Source of the DNA: Atkinsonella hypoxylon
Lineage: Eukaryota > Ascomycota > Sordariomycetes > Hypocreales > Clavicipitaceae
Assembly (NCBI GenBank): GCA_000729835.1
Contig: JFHB01000194.1
Span: forward strand, 1 to 58,301
Reading direction: 5' to 3'
DNA: 58,301 nt
Shown: positions 9,688 to 20,977 of the stretch, piece by piece
How the letters are laid out: each line of letters opens with the position of its first letter
Position numbering within the stretch: position 1 is the stretch's first letter
Translations under genes and position numbers: made by a program
Notes under the pieces: generated by a model
What the model was told of the DNA's origin: nothing
Database searches by the model: none
Seen by the model: the letters and a program-made list of their open reading frames with translations, nothing else

Positions 9688-11375
9688 CTATAAAACGACG
9701 AATGTGCCCATCGTCGATACGTTTGCACGTGCGAAGTCTATCCAATTTTCGTACTCTACCAAAACTTCGGGGGCAGACCAAATCGACCTCAGAAATTGCA
9801 ACGCCGGATAGTTGCACCAGATTCCTGTTCTTGTAAGCGACTCAACATACAGTTTATCAATAAAAACTTGTTGATCTCGATCGGACAGCGTCTCTACACC
9901 CGCGATAAAGAGCGGGAAGAACAGGTCGTGGGAAAGATAGTCTGTAGATCCTGCGATTATAAACTTTACGTCCTCCAGAAGGCTGTCTGTCAATTTGCCA
10001 ATCGACGCGGCTTTTTCGGAGGCGGTCGCGAATGCTTGATAGCTGTAGATGAGGGTTGCATAGTAGTGCACCCGGGTCAAGGCTTGGAAACATTCGCGTA
10101 GAGCCTGACTTGGACTTGCGCTGGACAACCTGGGACAGGCTAGGGTATGTTTGTGTGCGTCCTCGACGCGACGGCACCACACGCTCATATCGACGGGAGC
10201 TAACGGTCCATTGGTCTGCTTGACATGATGTCGCTTTCGCTCAAGCGTTGTGATTTTATGCATCAGACTTGTGAATGCCCAGCCGGTGTCCGAATTGCTG
10301 GGTTGCAATGATATGGCGGACAATGGCAGAAGATTGTCGTCGAAGGCGGTTGTGCTCGTCAGAATTTCCAGGTCGGTGATTTCTTTCAGAAGGAATTTCA
10401 GAACCGGGTCCGTGGACGTATTGCGCCAATCCTCCAACTGTTGCAAGTTGATAATTGTGCGACACGCGCGTAGGTGCACTTTCCAATCACGGGATCCTGG
10501 GACAAAGACCTCGGTATAGCAGAGTGCAAGCATCGATGCCAAGATTTCCGTGGCAGAGACAGTACTAGCGGTCCCGGTCCCGATCTGATGGCCCGACCTT
10601 AATTCGGACTGCATCTTGGCACTCAGGATGCGCAGGGTCCGGTCGCGCAGCGAGCAGTAGATACCGAACAGCGAGCTTGACTGGTCAGCAGATATGTCGG
10701 GGGTCATGGATCGGTGAGCAGCGGCGAGACTGCTCACCGACAGCTGAACACATGCCGAATGTTGAAGAAGGTTGCGGACGATTGTGCGCCACGGGTGGCT
10801 GGGCTGGTCGATCCATGTCAACCGTGACACAGCCTTGGTGCAGAAATGATTGATGAGGGTTTGGAAGATGGACTTGGATAAGAAGGGGTCGACGAGTTTT
10901 GCATCTTTTGCTGGGTCGGGACCGCAGCTCCTCCGCGAAAGCGCCTGGGAGTTGGAGCTTGCTTTGGAATCCTCGGGCTTCAACATGGACCTGTCGGGAA
11001 CTGTCGGGCTTTGTTTATTGTGGCGTTTGCGAGCAGGGTCGTCTGCAGAGGCGACTGGGGCGAATTTGCCGGCGTGCTTCCCTCTGCTTGCAATTCCTTG
11101 ATTCCACTTGAGATAAACTGCTTTGAAGCCGGGACAGCCCAGGCCACGGCTGGCACACTTGAGACATGTCGGTTCGGTGCGATCGCATCTTATACGTCGC
11201 TTGACACATGTAGGGCAGTCTGTTGGTGTTGGTCAGAGCAAAACGAGCAAAACGAGCAAAACGAGCAAAACGAGACAGGCAGACGTCAACTGGTAGTGTT
11301 TGGGACTGGAATTTACCAACCGTGGGTCGCAACCGGTCGGTTTGCTGGCAGGCTTGTCATTCGCACATTACCCAT
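9688..11375 (-). CDS. Zn2Cys6 fungal transcription factor, first exon uncertain
   Basis: The main exon runs from 11219 down to 9688 and encodes 509 residues in one open frame. Near its start is a Zn2Cys6 binuclear cluster (CPTCVKRRIRC then CLKC and a final Cys in GLGCPG), followed by a basic linker and a long helical region typical of the Fungal_trans_2 class. A naive start at the Met at 10986 would miss the DNA-binding domain. Upstream, an acceptor AG at 11221-11220 ends an intron that carries a GAGCAAAAC-type tandem repeat. The initiating exon is not certain. An ATG at 11375 followed at once by a GTAATG donor would give a four-base exon that keeps frame; a different upstream exon is possible. 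The gene is head-to-head with another Zn2Cys6 gene. The target is unknown. Confidence 0.82.
11237..11274. repeat. Intronic 9-base tandem repeat
   Basis: About four copies of a GAGCAAAAC unit lie inside the predicted first intron of the minus-strand Zn2Cys6 gene, just upstream of its acceptor. On the coding strand they form a T-rich tract that may serve as the polypyrimidine region. Confidence 0.85.
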
Positions 11376-11511
11376 GGTGCGGACGAAATCAGCTCTAAAT
11401 GAAAAGGTTACAATTTACCGCAGATTGGGAATCCATTCACTGGCGACGATGCAGGCGACAGATTGCCGCATGTCCTAGACACGGTTCAAGATGACCGGCA
11501 GAAGGTCCGTC

Positions 11512-11547
11512 GATGGCGATGGCGATGGCGATGGCGATGGCGATGGC
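11512..11547. repeat. Hexanucleotide GATGGC repeat, 6 copies
   Basis: Six perfect GATGGC units in the intergenic region between the two Zn2Cys6 genes. Confidence 0.95.
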
Positions 11548-11720
11548 GGTCCTCTTCTCCAGGCAGGCGGGGAAATAGGAAATGCAGACTGGATGGAGTT
11601 TTGATAACTAACGGCCAAGTTCTGGCTGCTTTGGTCCTGGACTCGTGGCCGGCCCAGTCCGGTCTAGCCCCGAAGCTTCACCCCACTGTAAGAGCCCTAG
11701 CAGGCCGGCCGCCGCCCAGC

Positions 11721-11758
11721 ACCGTAGCACCGTAGCAGCACCGTAGCAGCACCGTAGC
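11721..11758. repeat. Short ACCGTAGC(AGC) tandem repeat
   Basis: Four units of ACCGTAGC, two of them extended by AGC, so the period alternates between 8 and 11 bases. Confidence 0.85.
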
Positions 11759-12394
11759 CATAGTGGAGACCACCAGAATTGTACCGTTGTTATTACATGA
11801 CTTGAATCCGGGCAAATTCTTACATACGACTTGGATACTTTTTTTTAGATTGGCGATCACTCAGTAAGAGCTTCATCAACTGTATCATAAAAGTATAAAA
11901 GGTGTGTTGATATTAAAAAAAAAAAAAATTACGTTCAGAATACATGACATCACAGCCGTACCCGGAATCATCACGTGACAGCGGGGATCATGGGGTCGAG
12001 TTTCCCCGCATGCTGTCGCCTTGCACCGCCCAAGATTGTGCACCTGCGGGTAGAACGGGCAGATGGCGATGAGTTTCCCTCGCGCCTTATCCTCAGCGTC
12101 GCTCTCTGTTACTGGTAGGCCTCGAACTATGAATGGACCAATTGATGTCACTAGAAACCGTCTTCATCCGACCGAGCTCTCCACACTAGGCAATATTCGG
12201 TTTCTGATTCCCCCCATTATCCCTACGCATAGCCCCGCCCAACCGCGGGGCTTGCGAAGGTCAACGATACAATACATAAAACTATATCCATCTCTACCTC
12301 TTCTTTCTTAATAGTTGTTTGCTATTTTACACTGGTCTTGCTAAAAGCTTAGCAAATCATCATCATCTCCCAAGTTACACCCATCAGCACCACC

Positions 12395-14656
12395 ATGAGG
12401 TCTCAGCAACGCAATGACCAGGTCGCTACTCGTAAGAGATGCAGTCGCGCATGTGATATGTAAGTTTTACGTCAATCACCAGCTTACATTGACGGGGTTC
12501 TAATGTGCACGGATCATGGTACAAGGTGCAAGCGGCGGAAAGAGCGGTGCGATGGGCGCCAACCTTGTGGCCGATGTGCGCAACGGCGGGTGCAGAATGA
12601 ATGTCGATACGACACCGAACATAGCGGACGCGTCGGCAAACCTGTCTCGGCGAGACAGAGAGGCTCGTCCATCACCAGTTCAACAGGCCGGTCTTCTGCA
12701 GAGCCAGCTTCAGCCACGTTGGGCATGAGCATGGGCATGAACAAGTCGTCACCAGCCGCGACGCCTTTAGATCAAGCGAGATTAATCCTTGACAAGAAGG
12801 GGCGTTTTATGTATCTCGGAGACTCTGCGAATCCATCCTTTGTACAATCTATTCGTCGCATTGTTAGAGAAATTCAGGGTCCTTGCGCATTCGTTGATGA
12901 TCCTCTACGCCCTTGCATGGTTGAGGCGTCCCCCGAAGGTGTGCCGACATGGCTCGAGGCCGGATCGGATCCAAACAAACCCCCGACCTTCAGCGAAGAA
13001 GAAGCCAAGCACTTTGTTACTCAGTATCAGATTTGCACAAATGGCATTCTTGACCTGTTCGACAAGTCCAAAATTGTGGACCAACTTCCACAAGCTGTCT
13101 CCCGAAATGCTGTCGCGCTCCCACTTGCAAAACCCATTGTCTATCTCATCCTTGCCATAGGCGCTCAGTCGTCGCCCAAGGACTTTGGTGAAATTGCGGA
13201 GTCTTGTTTTGACTACGGTCGTTACCTGTGCGCTCGATATCTCATGGAGGATCCAAGCACTTTGGCCGTTGAGGCATATATTCTCATAACCATGTATCTC
13301 TTAGCATCATCACGGCGAAACGCAGCATTCATGCATCTGGGTTTTGCTATAAGGGCCGCCTATGCTTTGGGACTTCATCTCAAACCTGTCTCATTGCGCT
13401 TTACGGCCGAGGAATTTAAGCATCGGGAGCGTCTATGGAAATCTCTCAGAAGTCTAGATGTCTTAAGCAGCGCAATGCTTGGCCGGCCACCGTCTACGAA
13501 AGAGACACGCGATACAAGATCTCCCGATGACTATTCAGCTTGTAATGATATCCTATCAATAATGGAGGAAGTATTGGATGTGTACGAACAAAGACGGATT
13601 TCAGCTGTGACGCTGAATCGAGTAGCTTCCCGTCAGCGAGAATGGGTAGCTGTATTTTCACGAGGCCTGGCATGCGACAATATTGCACCAGGTGACCTCT
13701 TTGACGGTAGTAGCAATGTACCCAATACTGGACTTACACATATCAAAATTGTTTTCCATTGGACGGTTATGCTGTTGACGAGGCCATTTCTTTCAGAACG
13801 TGTCGCCTCCCATGCACGGCAGATGGCTTCAGGAATGCAAGATACCTCGCAGCCTTGGACACCAGCGGAATCATCTCGAGTGCTAGCCCATGTATGCATA
13901 AACTCAGCGGTTCGAACCCTGGCGCTGCTTGAGCCACTCATTGACCACTGGGACACACCGAAACGTTTGCCTTTCAGCATTACTTGCGTAGTTCACTCGG
14001 CATTGGTCATCGGCTTAGCACATTTTGGAGACATGCACCAGATTTTCCCTCTCGACAAATTATTGTATACAGCTCGCAATCTTCTCCAGCGGTTCTCGAA
14101 TGACGCTATTGCTGCGAGAAATAGCACAATCATAAAGTATCTTCACGAAGCATGCCAAACATATTCTGAAAGAAGGCACGCTGCGACAATGAGCATCGAA
14201 GGCGAGCTGATTGGTAGTTTATTTGGCCAACTTCATTACACTCCTCCGGAAAACGAAATGCTGGGGGTAAACGAGCCTCAGGACTATCAATCGACTGATA
14301 TTGATGCAGCTCCAAAGGACAATGCCAGTCTCATAGATAAGGCCTTTGGGTCGGACGACGCAGCAGGTGACATTTGGGATAGTATTGCAATCATGCCTGA
14401 AGATGGCGCAAGTGTAAGTAACCACGCGGATGCAAAACAGTCGGTTCACCCATCATCTCCAAATTCTACAACAGCGGCTATCCCGAAACATGACGACGAT
14501 GACGATCTCAGTGGGACGAGAGCTGAAGTTTCAAATATCATAGATAGCAGTAAAATCTTGGGCGATTCTGATACCGTTAATCTGGAGTCTCAAGATGAAT
14601 TGGTTTCCTTGTACGCATTGATAGACACGTCTGGCGGGTATTTAGGGCTGGAATAA
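12395..14656 (+). CDS. Zn2Cys6 transcription factor with fungal_trans (MHR) domain
   Basis: Two exons, 12395-12459 and 12526-14656, give 731 residues. The 66-base intron (GTAAGT donor, CAAG acceptor) splits the zinc cluster, as is common in this family. After splicing the cluster is C20-x2-C23-x6-C30-x5-C36-x2-C39-x8-C48, with the basic KRRKERC run expected for DNA contact. The middle region is a fungal-specific 'middle homology' domain (ILITMYLLASSRR, FAIRAAYALGLHLKP, KHRERLWKSL). The C-terminal 150 residues are acidic and low in complexity, including a short Asp run, and may act as an activation domain. It is nuclear by family. Targets are unknown, and neither adjacent gene identifies a pathway. 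Confidence 0.93.
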
Positions 14657-15209
14657 GGTGCTGTGTTAGCGTTTGTAACCAGGTACTTGGAAAGATAGTG
14701 CGTAAAGGAATACATGCTGGTTCTGGTGGGAATTGTATCTAGCTGGCGGTGCATGGCAAAGTTCTAGCCAATCTGAGAAATGATATACTCCATGTAAACG
14801 GCCTTGTATAAAACGCCAGGGAAAACAATTGAGCCCTAGATGCCAGTCGCATTAGACTTACACCTCCCATCACTAAAAGCTCGATCGTGTGACTTATGCT
14901 GTTACAGGGCTGTGACAGACTTATATACCAGGCTTGGTAGGTGAAATCTACACGCTGTCGAGAGCTCAAGAGATTATATGACGGGAACTGTCAGCTACAC
15001 CGACCAACTTCGTGCCGCATGCCGTCCAGGCGGGTTTCGCTACCACTACCCAGACCGGAAATTCTACAAACAATGTAGACTTCACCTGTCTGAAATGGTG
15101 TAATCAAAGCAATTCGAATCTGTCAGACGTCCGAAGAAGTATCTACGCCAAGTTTTGTCCGGGGATGGCCAAATATCCGCAACGCTCACATGTCGCTCCT
15201 GGTTGTTGC
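14657..15209. other. Convergent 3' flanks, nothing recognised
   Basis: About 0.55 kb between the Zn2Cys6 gene and the 3' end of the small membrane-protein gene. Open frames on either strand are short and lack features. No repeat or RNA gene was recognised. Confidence 0.45.
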
Positions 15210-15968
15210 TCATATAAAACGGCGCCCGCCAGTAAGCACTCGTCGTCGCTCGATACATCGGCCGCATCCCACGCCGTATGCCGTGCACAGAATAACCATG
15301 ACGCTACATGTATTTGCGCGGCTTTTATAAAATTTTCGAGCACCTGCGAATATGCATCGTCTTTTGAAATTGCCCTCCATCCACAGACACATACCCAGGA
15401 CGATACAGAAAACAACCCCAAACACGGCAGCACCAACAATGATTCCAATGCGGACTCTCAGACTAGGTAAGTTCCAGCCGACTTTGATGCCGAGGAAGTC
15501 GTCATCGTTGGGGCCTGGCGTTAAAATGGCAGGGGAGTATAGGATGCGGTCGCGCCAGTCGCAGCTAGGCCTACAGATATGGTGCTGGTCGACTGCGGCC
15601 TGTTCGAGGTGATATTGGCAGCTGAGCATAATTGCAGCTATTGAGCTGATGCTCAGTCAGACATGCAACTTAAATCGCTTCCTGTTTTGTAGAAGTCGAG
15701 ATTATTTTGCTTCTTTTTGCAGGTAGGGTCCTTGAAGAGATATGGCACAACCATGCCACCCCCAGCACATGCCACTGACTCATAGTGTAGGGAGGCTAGA
15801 CCAGGCGTCGCAATGCAGGTACCGAGGTTTAAAGCCGCGCTGGGGCGTGATAGTGCTGGTGATCTTGTAGTTGATGCTCGTGTAGAAGAAGAATGGGACG
15901 TCCAGGCTGCGGGCTAGCCATGCGTAGCTGCTCAGAACCAAGACGTGCCGCAACATGGACAAGACCAT
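15210..15968 (-). CDS. Small predicted single-pass membrane protein, unknown function
   Basis: A model read on the minus strand: exon 1 15968-15823, intron 15822-15646 (GTACCT donor, CTGAC branch-like site, CAG acceptor), exon 2 15645-15210, 193 residues. The N terminus looks like a signal peptide (MLRHVLVLSSYAWLARS). Exon 2 has a cysteine-containing segment (HHICRPSCDWRDR) and then a clear transmembrane helix (IGIIVGAAVFGVVFCIVLG) followed by basic residues, which suggests type I topology. A second optional intron of exactly 51 bases (15394-15344, GTATGT...CAG) would leave the frame intact and shorten the cytosolic side. I recognise no family. The signal peptide, transmembrane helix and splice signals together support a real gene, but the C terminus is uncertain. 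Confidence 0.55.
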
Positions 15969-16378
15969 TGTGAGGAGGTATGATTCAAGTCAAGTGTATT
16001 GAAGCGACACAAGTCGTTGGGCGTAAGACGTTGAAAGAATGATGGCGAGAAGTAATCGTTCCGTGTAATATGAACGGTTCCATAGAAGCAAGCCCACGAC
16101 AACAGAGTCCTAGATTGGAGGCGGTTCAGAATTGCTTCGACACTTGAGAGTAGAATTCAAGACTACAAGATTTTGTTTGCTCCTTAATATAGGGAGCAAC
16201 TGGTGCTTGCTATATAACGATGGAATAAAGGAAGGCCTCGGTACTCCGTACTTAGTTCGAATTGTAATCAAGATATTTACTTGTTAACAGCACGCTGAGT
16301 CTTGTCCTCTATGTAGTTACGGAGTACACAGGCACGGGGGTAAAAAAAAAAATAAAAAAAAAAGACTCCGCAAGCAAA

Positions 16379-16482
16379 CCAATTTGGCACACTGATTGGT
16401 TGCCACCCGGCTACGCCCATGGGTTTCCACATCCCTTAGTGCGGTAAGGCGACGACCAGCTTCGATTGGCTGTCTGACCAAT
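16379..16482 (-). promoter_or_regulatory. Cluster of four CCAAT boxes
   Basis: CCAAT or its complement ATTGG occurs at 16379, 16395, 16465 and 16478, with two of the sites close together and in opposite orientation. The cluster lies 410-510 bases upstream of the membrane-protein ATG at 15968. CCAAT boxes bind the fungal HAP/CBC complex. Whether these are used is not known. Confidence 0.4.
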
Positions 16483-16506
16483 CACGATTGACGCGGGTCT
16501 ACAGCC

Positions 16507-16560
16507 CAACCCTTGAATAATTCTACAAGCCTACTTGCAGGGGTGGTATAAGCCAATTAG
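16507..16560. repeat. Dispersed 'ACTTxCAGGGG' repeat copy
   Basis: CAACCCTTGA, a short AT spacer, then CTACTTGCAGGGG. The same order is seen at 34351-34404, and partly at 47060 and 48505. Confidence 0.5.
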
Positions 16561-18077
16561 ATGTCAGCTTCGAAATTAGTAAGACATGGAGTGGAGATAA
16601 TAGATATTTCAACTTAGGATCTCCCCACATTAATTGCAGCTGTTGGCGAGTACCCAAAAGTGGGGCGTGTAGATTTGTAAAGTCATACAGGGGTTGTATT
16701 GTAAGACGGTATTTTATATTAGCAAAGCTTGGCAAATGCGTGCCGTCACAAAACCCGCATCGCTTGCCCACATGACACGCACGGATCAATTGAATCGCAT
16801 ATAGGGACTAATCGTACGTGGATTAATTGTAGTCCTATGTAGGGGTTAATGGTAACTAACTTGTTTATGTAAAATATAATTCATGCGTACATACGGAATA
16901 CTACAACAATTAATCTATAAGCGAAATCTATGCATGCGGTTGATCGCTATATGCAATTGTAGTTGGTCCTTACGTGTGATTACAACAGTTTCTTTGTACA
17001 ATATATTCTCAACGGTATTATGAGTGGTTCCGTCAATGGATTCGATCAAGCGGAGACTAGGTATAAGAAATCAATCTACAAGAAATTGCTGTTGTACGCG
17101 CGCCGGCCAATATACCACCGTTCGCGTCTGAAAGGTGCTTTAGTCTAGGTGGAAGCCTCACTATGATGAAAGTCCTAACACGGTCCAGAAGTATAAATGG
17201 TACGCCGCTCACATCGCAGCTATATTGTGAGTTTCTCGTTTACCCGGAGCTGTTGAGGACGTTTAGAGAGGTAAGGTAACTCATGTCGAAGGGTGGTGTA
17301 AGTTCCGTGACCTGGACGTCGCCTTACTGCACTTTGAGGGATTGCGCGGACCCTAGGTTGGATGCATATACGGTGCATGTATATACGGTGGATTTATTCA
17401 TTACAGTGATGAATGGCTGTTATGAGACATCGTCCAAAAGTTGTCCAAGTTTTTGAAAATTTTGTTTAATCTTGCCTTCTTGCGTTCTGACGGTCGTAAT
17501 TATATATAAAAAAGAACTGCATGTTGATCTGCGCTAACACTATGCCGGCCCGTCAAGGGGCACACAGCTGTCTCAGGTGGGGCAATAGCAGATGCGCAGC
17601 ACATGCATATGCAGCAGGACAGGACAAGACATTATTCATATCAACGTAAATCGCAGGGGAAGCGCTGCTTTCCCGATTAAGAAAAAAGCGCGAGATTTGG
17701 TGTAAAAATGGAGTTTTTTTTTTTTTAAAAAATCACTTGAAGACCCACTTGTAAGCTGAGCCAGCGGGAGTGGCGGTTGGATTCAGCGCGAAAAAAATGG
17801 AAGCACGAGCTATGATGGACACATTATTCCCATGATGGCGGCGTCTCATGTCGTTCTCGTAAACCTCACGATGGCAAAAAACGTGGGGAAAATGTTTGAA
17901 ATATTGGCGGTCAAGGAACACGAGCTATCTACGTCTGCTTTCGGCGTGAATAACGTTGAGTGCACTCCGTACGGTCTGTTGTTGCAGATATCCTGGCGAA
18001 TTGACTCAAACTAAGATTGCAATGTTAATCAGGCCGGTATTAAGTCACAAATCAAATAAAGATGCAAGCTTGAGGAG

Positions 18078-18112
18078 AAATAGGAAATAGGAAATAGGAA
18101 ATAGGAAATAGG
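18078..18112. repeat. 7-base AAATAGG repeat, 5 copies
   Basis: Five perfect tandem copies of AAATAGG in noncoding sequence. Confidence 0.95.
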
Positions 18113-18440
18113 GACTTGTGTCTATATCATATTGCGAGGTGAGAGATCCGAGGTCAGTGTGGTCCGTGTGGCTCGGCAGGCCCGTCTTTCTTGCCATTTT
18201 ATGTGGGACAAGCAGCATAAGATTATTATTGATAGGCAAGAACGCCTTCCCTTCCAAGCGTATCGCAGCTGCTATTGGCTATTGAGACTAGCTCTTGTTG
18301 TCTCTGGGCTCGCCAGAGTGTCCAAAGTGGGCCAAGGAACAGCTGCCAAGCAGTGGGCTGAAGCGAATCTTACCAGTTGACCTCTGGTCGAGTGAGATCA
18401 TGTCTTGGACTTTTGGTGCCTGTTCATGTCTCGGCGTCCT

Positions 18441-18470
18441 GACTCTCGTTGACTCTCGTTGACTCTCGTC
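18441..18470. repeat. 10-base GACTCTCGTT repeat, 3 copies
   Basis: Two perfect copies followed by one with a final C instead of T. Confidence 0.9.
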
Positions 18471-18706
18471 GACTTCTCATCTGTCCAGCTTCTACCTCTT
18501 GCGCCAACCATATTTCGGACACAAGACCGCATTCCTTCAGCTGCTTGAGGGCATGACAGTCTGTGGGAGCAATGCGAGGACGATTGTGCACAATGCAAAC
18601 ATCACGAAACACAACTTCCTCTCGACCCATCACCATAGGGCTGCGACGTCATTTGCTTTGACTGGCCGAGTCAGCAGCCGCAGTGAGAAGTGTCTATGGT
18701 GGGGGC

Positions 18707-18727
18707 GTTCTGTGTTCTGTGTTCTGT
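18707..18727. repeat. 7-base GTTCTGT repeat, 3 copies
   Basis: Three perfect tandem copies in noncoding sequence. Confidence 0.9.
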
Positions 18728-19928
18728 GTACTTCGTACGGCTGTCAGCTTGGCACCACAGAAAGGGGATACATGTGATCGTGCGAGATGAAATCGATTCT
18801 TCCGGCTCGACGCATCGCATCGGATCAAAGGTATGACACTGCACTGGCCAGCAAATTGACGGAATTTTCTCCACTGTTCCGTTTCCCAGGTTCCATGGCC
18901 AGGGGTTCGTTCGTACCCTGGCGTGGCCGCGAAATCAGCGGTGCGTCTCTGTGTCAGTATCCCACCTGAATCCTTCACAGGCGATTCGTTGGCAAGTAAC
19001 CGGTCCAAGATGGCCGCTTATCAGAGTGCATCCGACCGCGGTCGTCTTCATCACGAAAAAAAAAAATCTTCATTACGAGTATTCAGGGGCACAAAGAATC
19101 AAAGATGATAGGGGTTACATGACAGACCGGAGCGATGAGAATCCGGCAGGGCCATCGCAAGGCGCTCGTTGGACGGTAAGGCTGCCGGACAGGAGCTGGA
19201 CGTAAGATCAGCTGGGGTTTCTTATTCCAGCTTTGAGCTTGCAACTGCCCTCATACCTGATACAGAGTATTGACTTCTACGATGCGTTCACGGCAGCATA
19301 TCCGACTGCTGGACTGCAACGCTATTGGTTCCAAAATCTGCCTTGTGCGAGCTGACCAGCCCCAGCCTAGTCTATGAGGCGTTTGCTTTCGTGGGTGCTC
19401 GGGACCACCCATGTCCACCAAGACGCGTGAGACGCCCATCACTCGACAGGGCTTTTGCTCACTAGCCGATTAAGACAAGCACCAGGCCGACAACCAATTT
19501 TTGGGGACAGCTCTGGGCTTTCCCGTTGGATGTCATCCCAAAAAGGGATTGCTTTTCGCAGGGGGCCCTAGGACGATCGTGGTACACAAGGCACAAAGCA
19601 CCATGACCATGGTTCCCGGACTGGATGACCCTAGCCGGATGGGACCCCGAAGTGGCTTGTTGACGCAACATTCTCCTATGGGCCAGCCTTCCATCGAATA
19701 CGTCAGGTAGGTGCACCGTCATTGACCATGCGATGATATTCCTTTGTCTTTTCTCCTCTGCCTTGGTATCTTGTCTCTAACCACTTCTAAGCATGAATAA
19801 AAAGGACCGACAGGCTCGGCACCTTGACTGGTCTGTTCCCTATTCCGAAAACATCTTTGGCGTAATTTCATCAAAGTCATCCTGCAATATAATCACCATA
19901 CCCTCTTGACTGTGAAGTTCAAATAGTC

Positions 19929-20977
19929 ATGTCTGCCCCAACACCAACTTTTGGCACCTGGCTATCTGTCCCTGATCAGTCCTTCATCTATCAAGCAAAC
20001 CCAGTCGGCCACCTTGCTACGACAAACTACGACATTATGGATGGACGTAAGTTACAACAATTACCCGAATTACACAAATCTCATCCACGCATACACAAAT
20101 GCACAGATATACACACGGCTTAATGTCTCTTTATCCTTGTGCATAACCATGTGTATTCTTTTACGTCCACCCAAGCGCTTTCATCGCCTTTACAGTTAGC
20201 GAATGCATCACAAGCACTTTCATATAAAACACACTGGCATTGCAACAAGACTTCCCCTAATGCTGACTATTTCTTTCCAGTGAACGAATGCCGCACTGCT
20301 CGAGTGGCAGAGCTATTATCTGATTTCCGCACTCTGCAATACTACATCACTTCTGCGCCTTCGGAGCCTAATGACCCAGAGGACTGCTACACAGATGGCT
20401 GGTCAACTCTGCGTCAGTGCGCCATTGATGGCCATCACATTCTGGAATGTGCTGCCGATACGCGAGTGCCTGTGGCAGAGGGGGGGGAGTCGGAGCAAGC
20501 GAAAGTCGAGCTGAAGCAGTACGAGCACCGCCATGTCAGCACGTCCCTTAAACAAAGCTCGTGTCGCCCGTGTCAAGTTGTTCTCGAGTGACTAATGATA
20601 TAAAAGGATCATGTTGGATGCCTTCTCCCGGCGTCATGAGGGACAAAAGATTTACTTGAGACAAAGTGCAGCTCAACGATGGGTAGAATACCGAGATTTG
20701 ATTTTGCAAGGGCGACGACCTCATCCCTCGGCTCGGGCACAATTACAAGCTTGTGATTACCAGTTGCGGACAGTATGTGTTGTCGAAAAACCTCCCGCCT
20801 CTGTGCCAACCTTTGATTGAATTATAATTCTAAGTGATTTCATAGGAGCTGGCTTCAATCACAGATGAGAGCATTTACGCAGAGCTAGCGGCTGCTGATC
20901 AAGCTCTGGGCCGATGGACTGTCGAAGACCCAAGTCTAAGTAGTGTGCTGGGGTGGCTGCGAGTACGACAGCGATAA
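19929..20977 (+). CDS. Unrecognised four-exon protein-coding gene
   Basis: The best model joins 19929-20046, 20281-20518, 20607-20772 and 20846-20977, giving 217 residues. Intron 1 (GTAAGT...TTTCCAG) and intron 3 (GTATGT...TTCATAG) have strong signals. Intron 2 is ambiguous: a donor at 20519, or one at 20561 that gives 231 residues, both restore the same frame. The product is soluble, with no signal peptide or membrane segment. It is helical and charged toward the C terminus (ITDESIYAELAAADQALGRW). Three independent frame-restoring junctions make a real gene likely, but I recognise no domain. An extra 3' exon (21211-21400) is possible; see findings. Its nearest neighbour is the convergent TMEM234-like gene. 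Confidence 0.6.

Larger units (their letters stand above)
11376..12394. promoter_or_regulatory. Shared divergent promoter of two Zn2Cys6 genes
   Basis: About 1 kb separates the start regions of two head-to-head regulators. It contains six GATGGC units (11512-11547), a cluster of ACCGTAGC-type units (11721-11758) and an A run (about 11917-11929). No open frame looks coding. Shared regulation is possible but is inference from geometry only. Confidence 0.5.
15969..19928. other. Gene-free AT-rich stretch with short tandem repeats
   Basis: Nearly 4 kb without a convincing gene. The part at about 16.5-17.5 kb is AT-rich with repeated strings such as GGGGTTAAT and AATTGTAG, and it carries copies of the ACTTGCAGGGG and CAGGGGTTGTAT repeat families. 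Small tandem arrays lie at 18078, 18441 and 18707. Open frames are short and show no features. A decayed repeat block is the simplest explanation for the left part. Confidence 0.5.

Noticed and set aside
3933..16000. Secondary-metabolite gene cluster around the two regulators
   Set aside because: No polyketide synthase, peptide synthetase, terpene cyclase, P450 or transporter is present, and gene spacing is wide.
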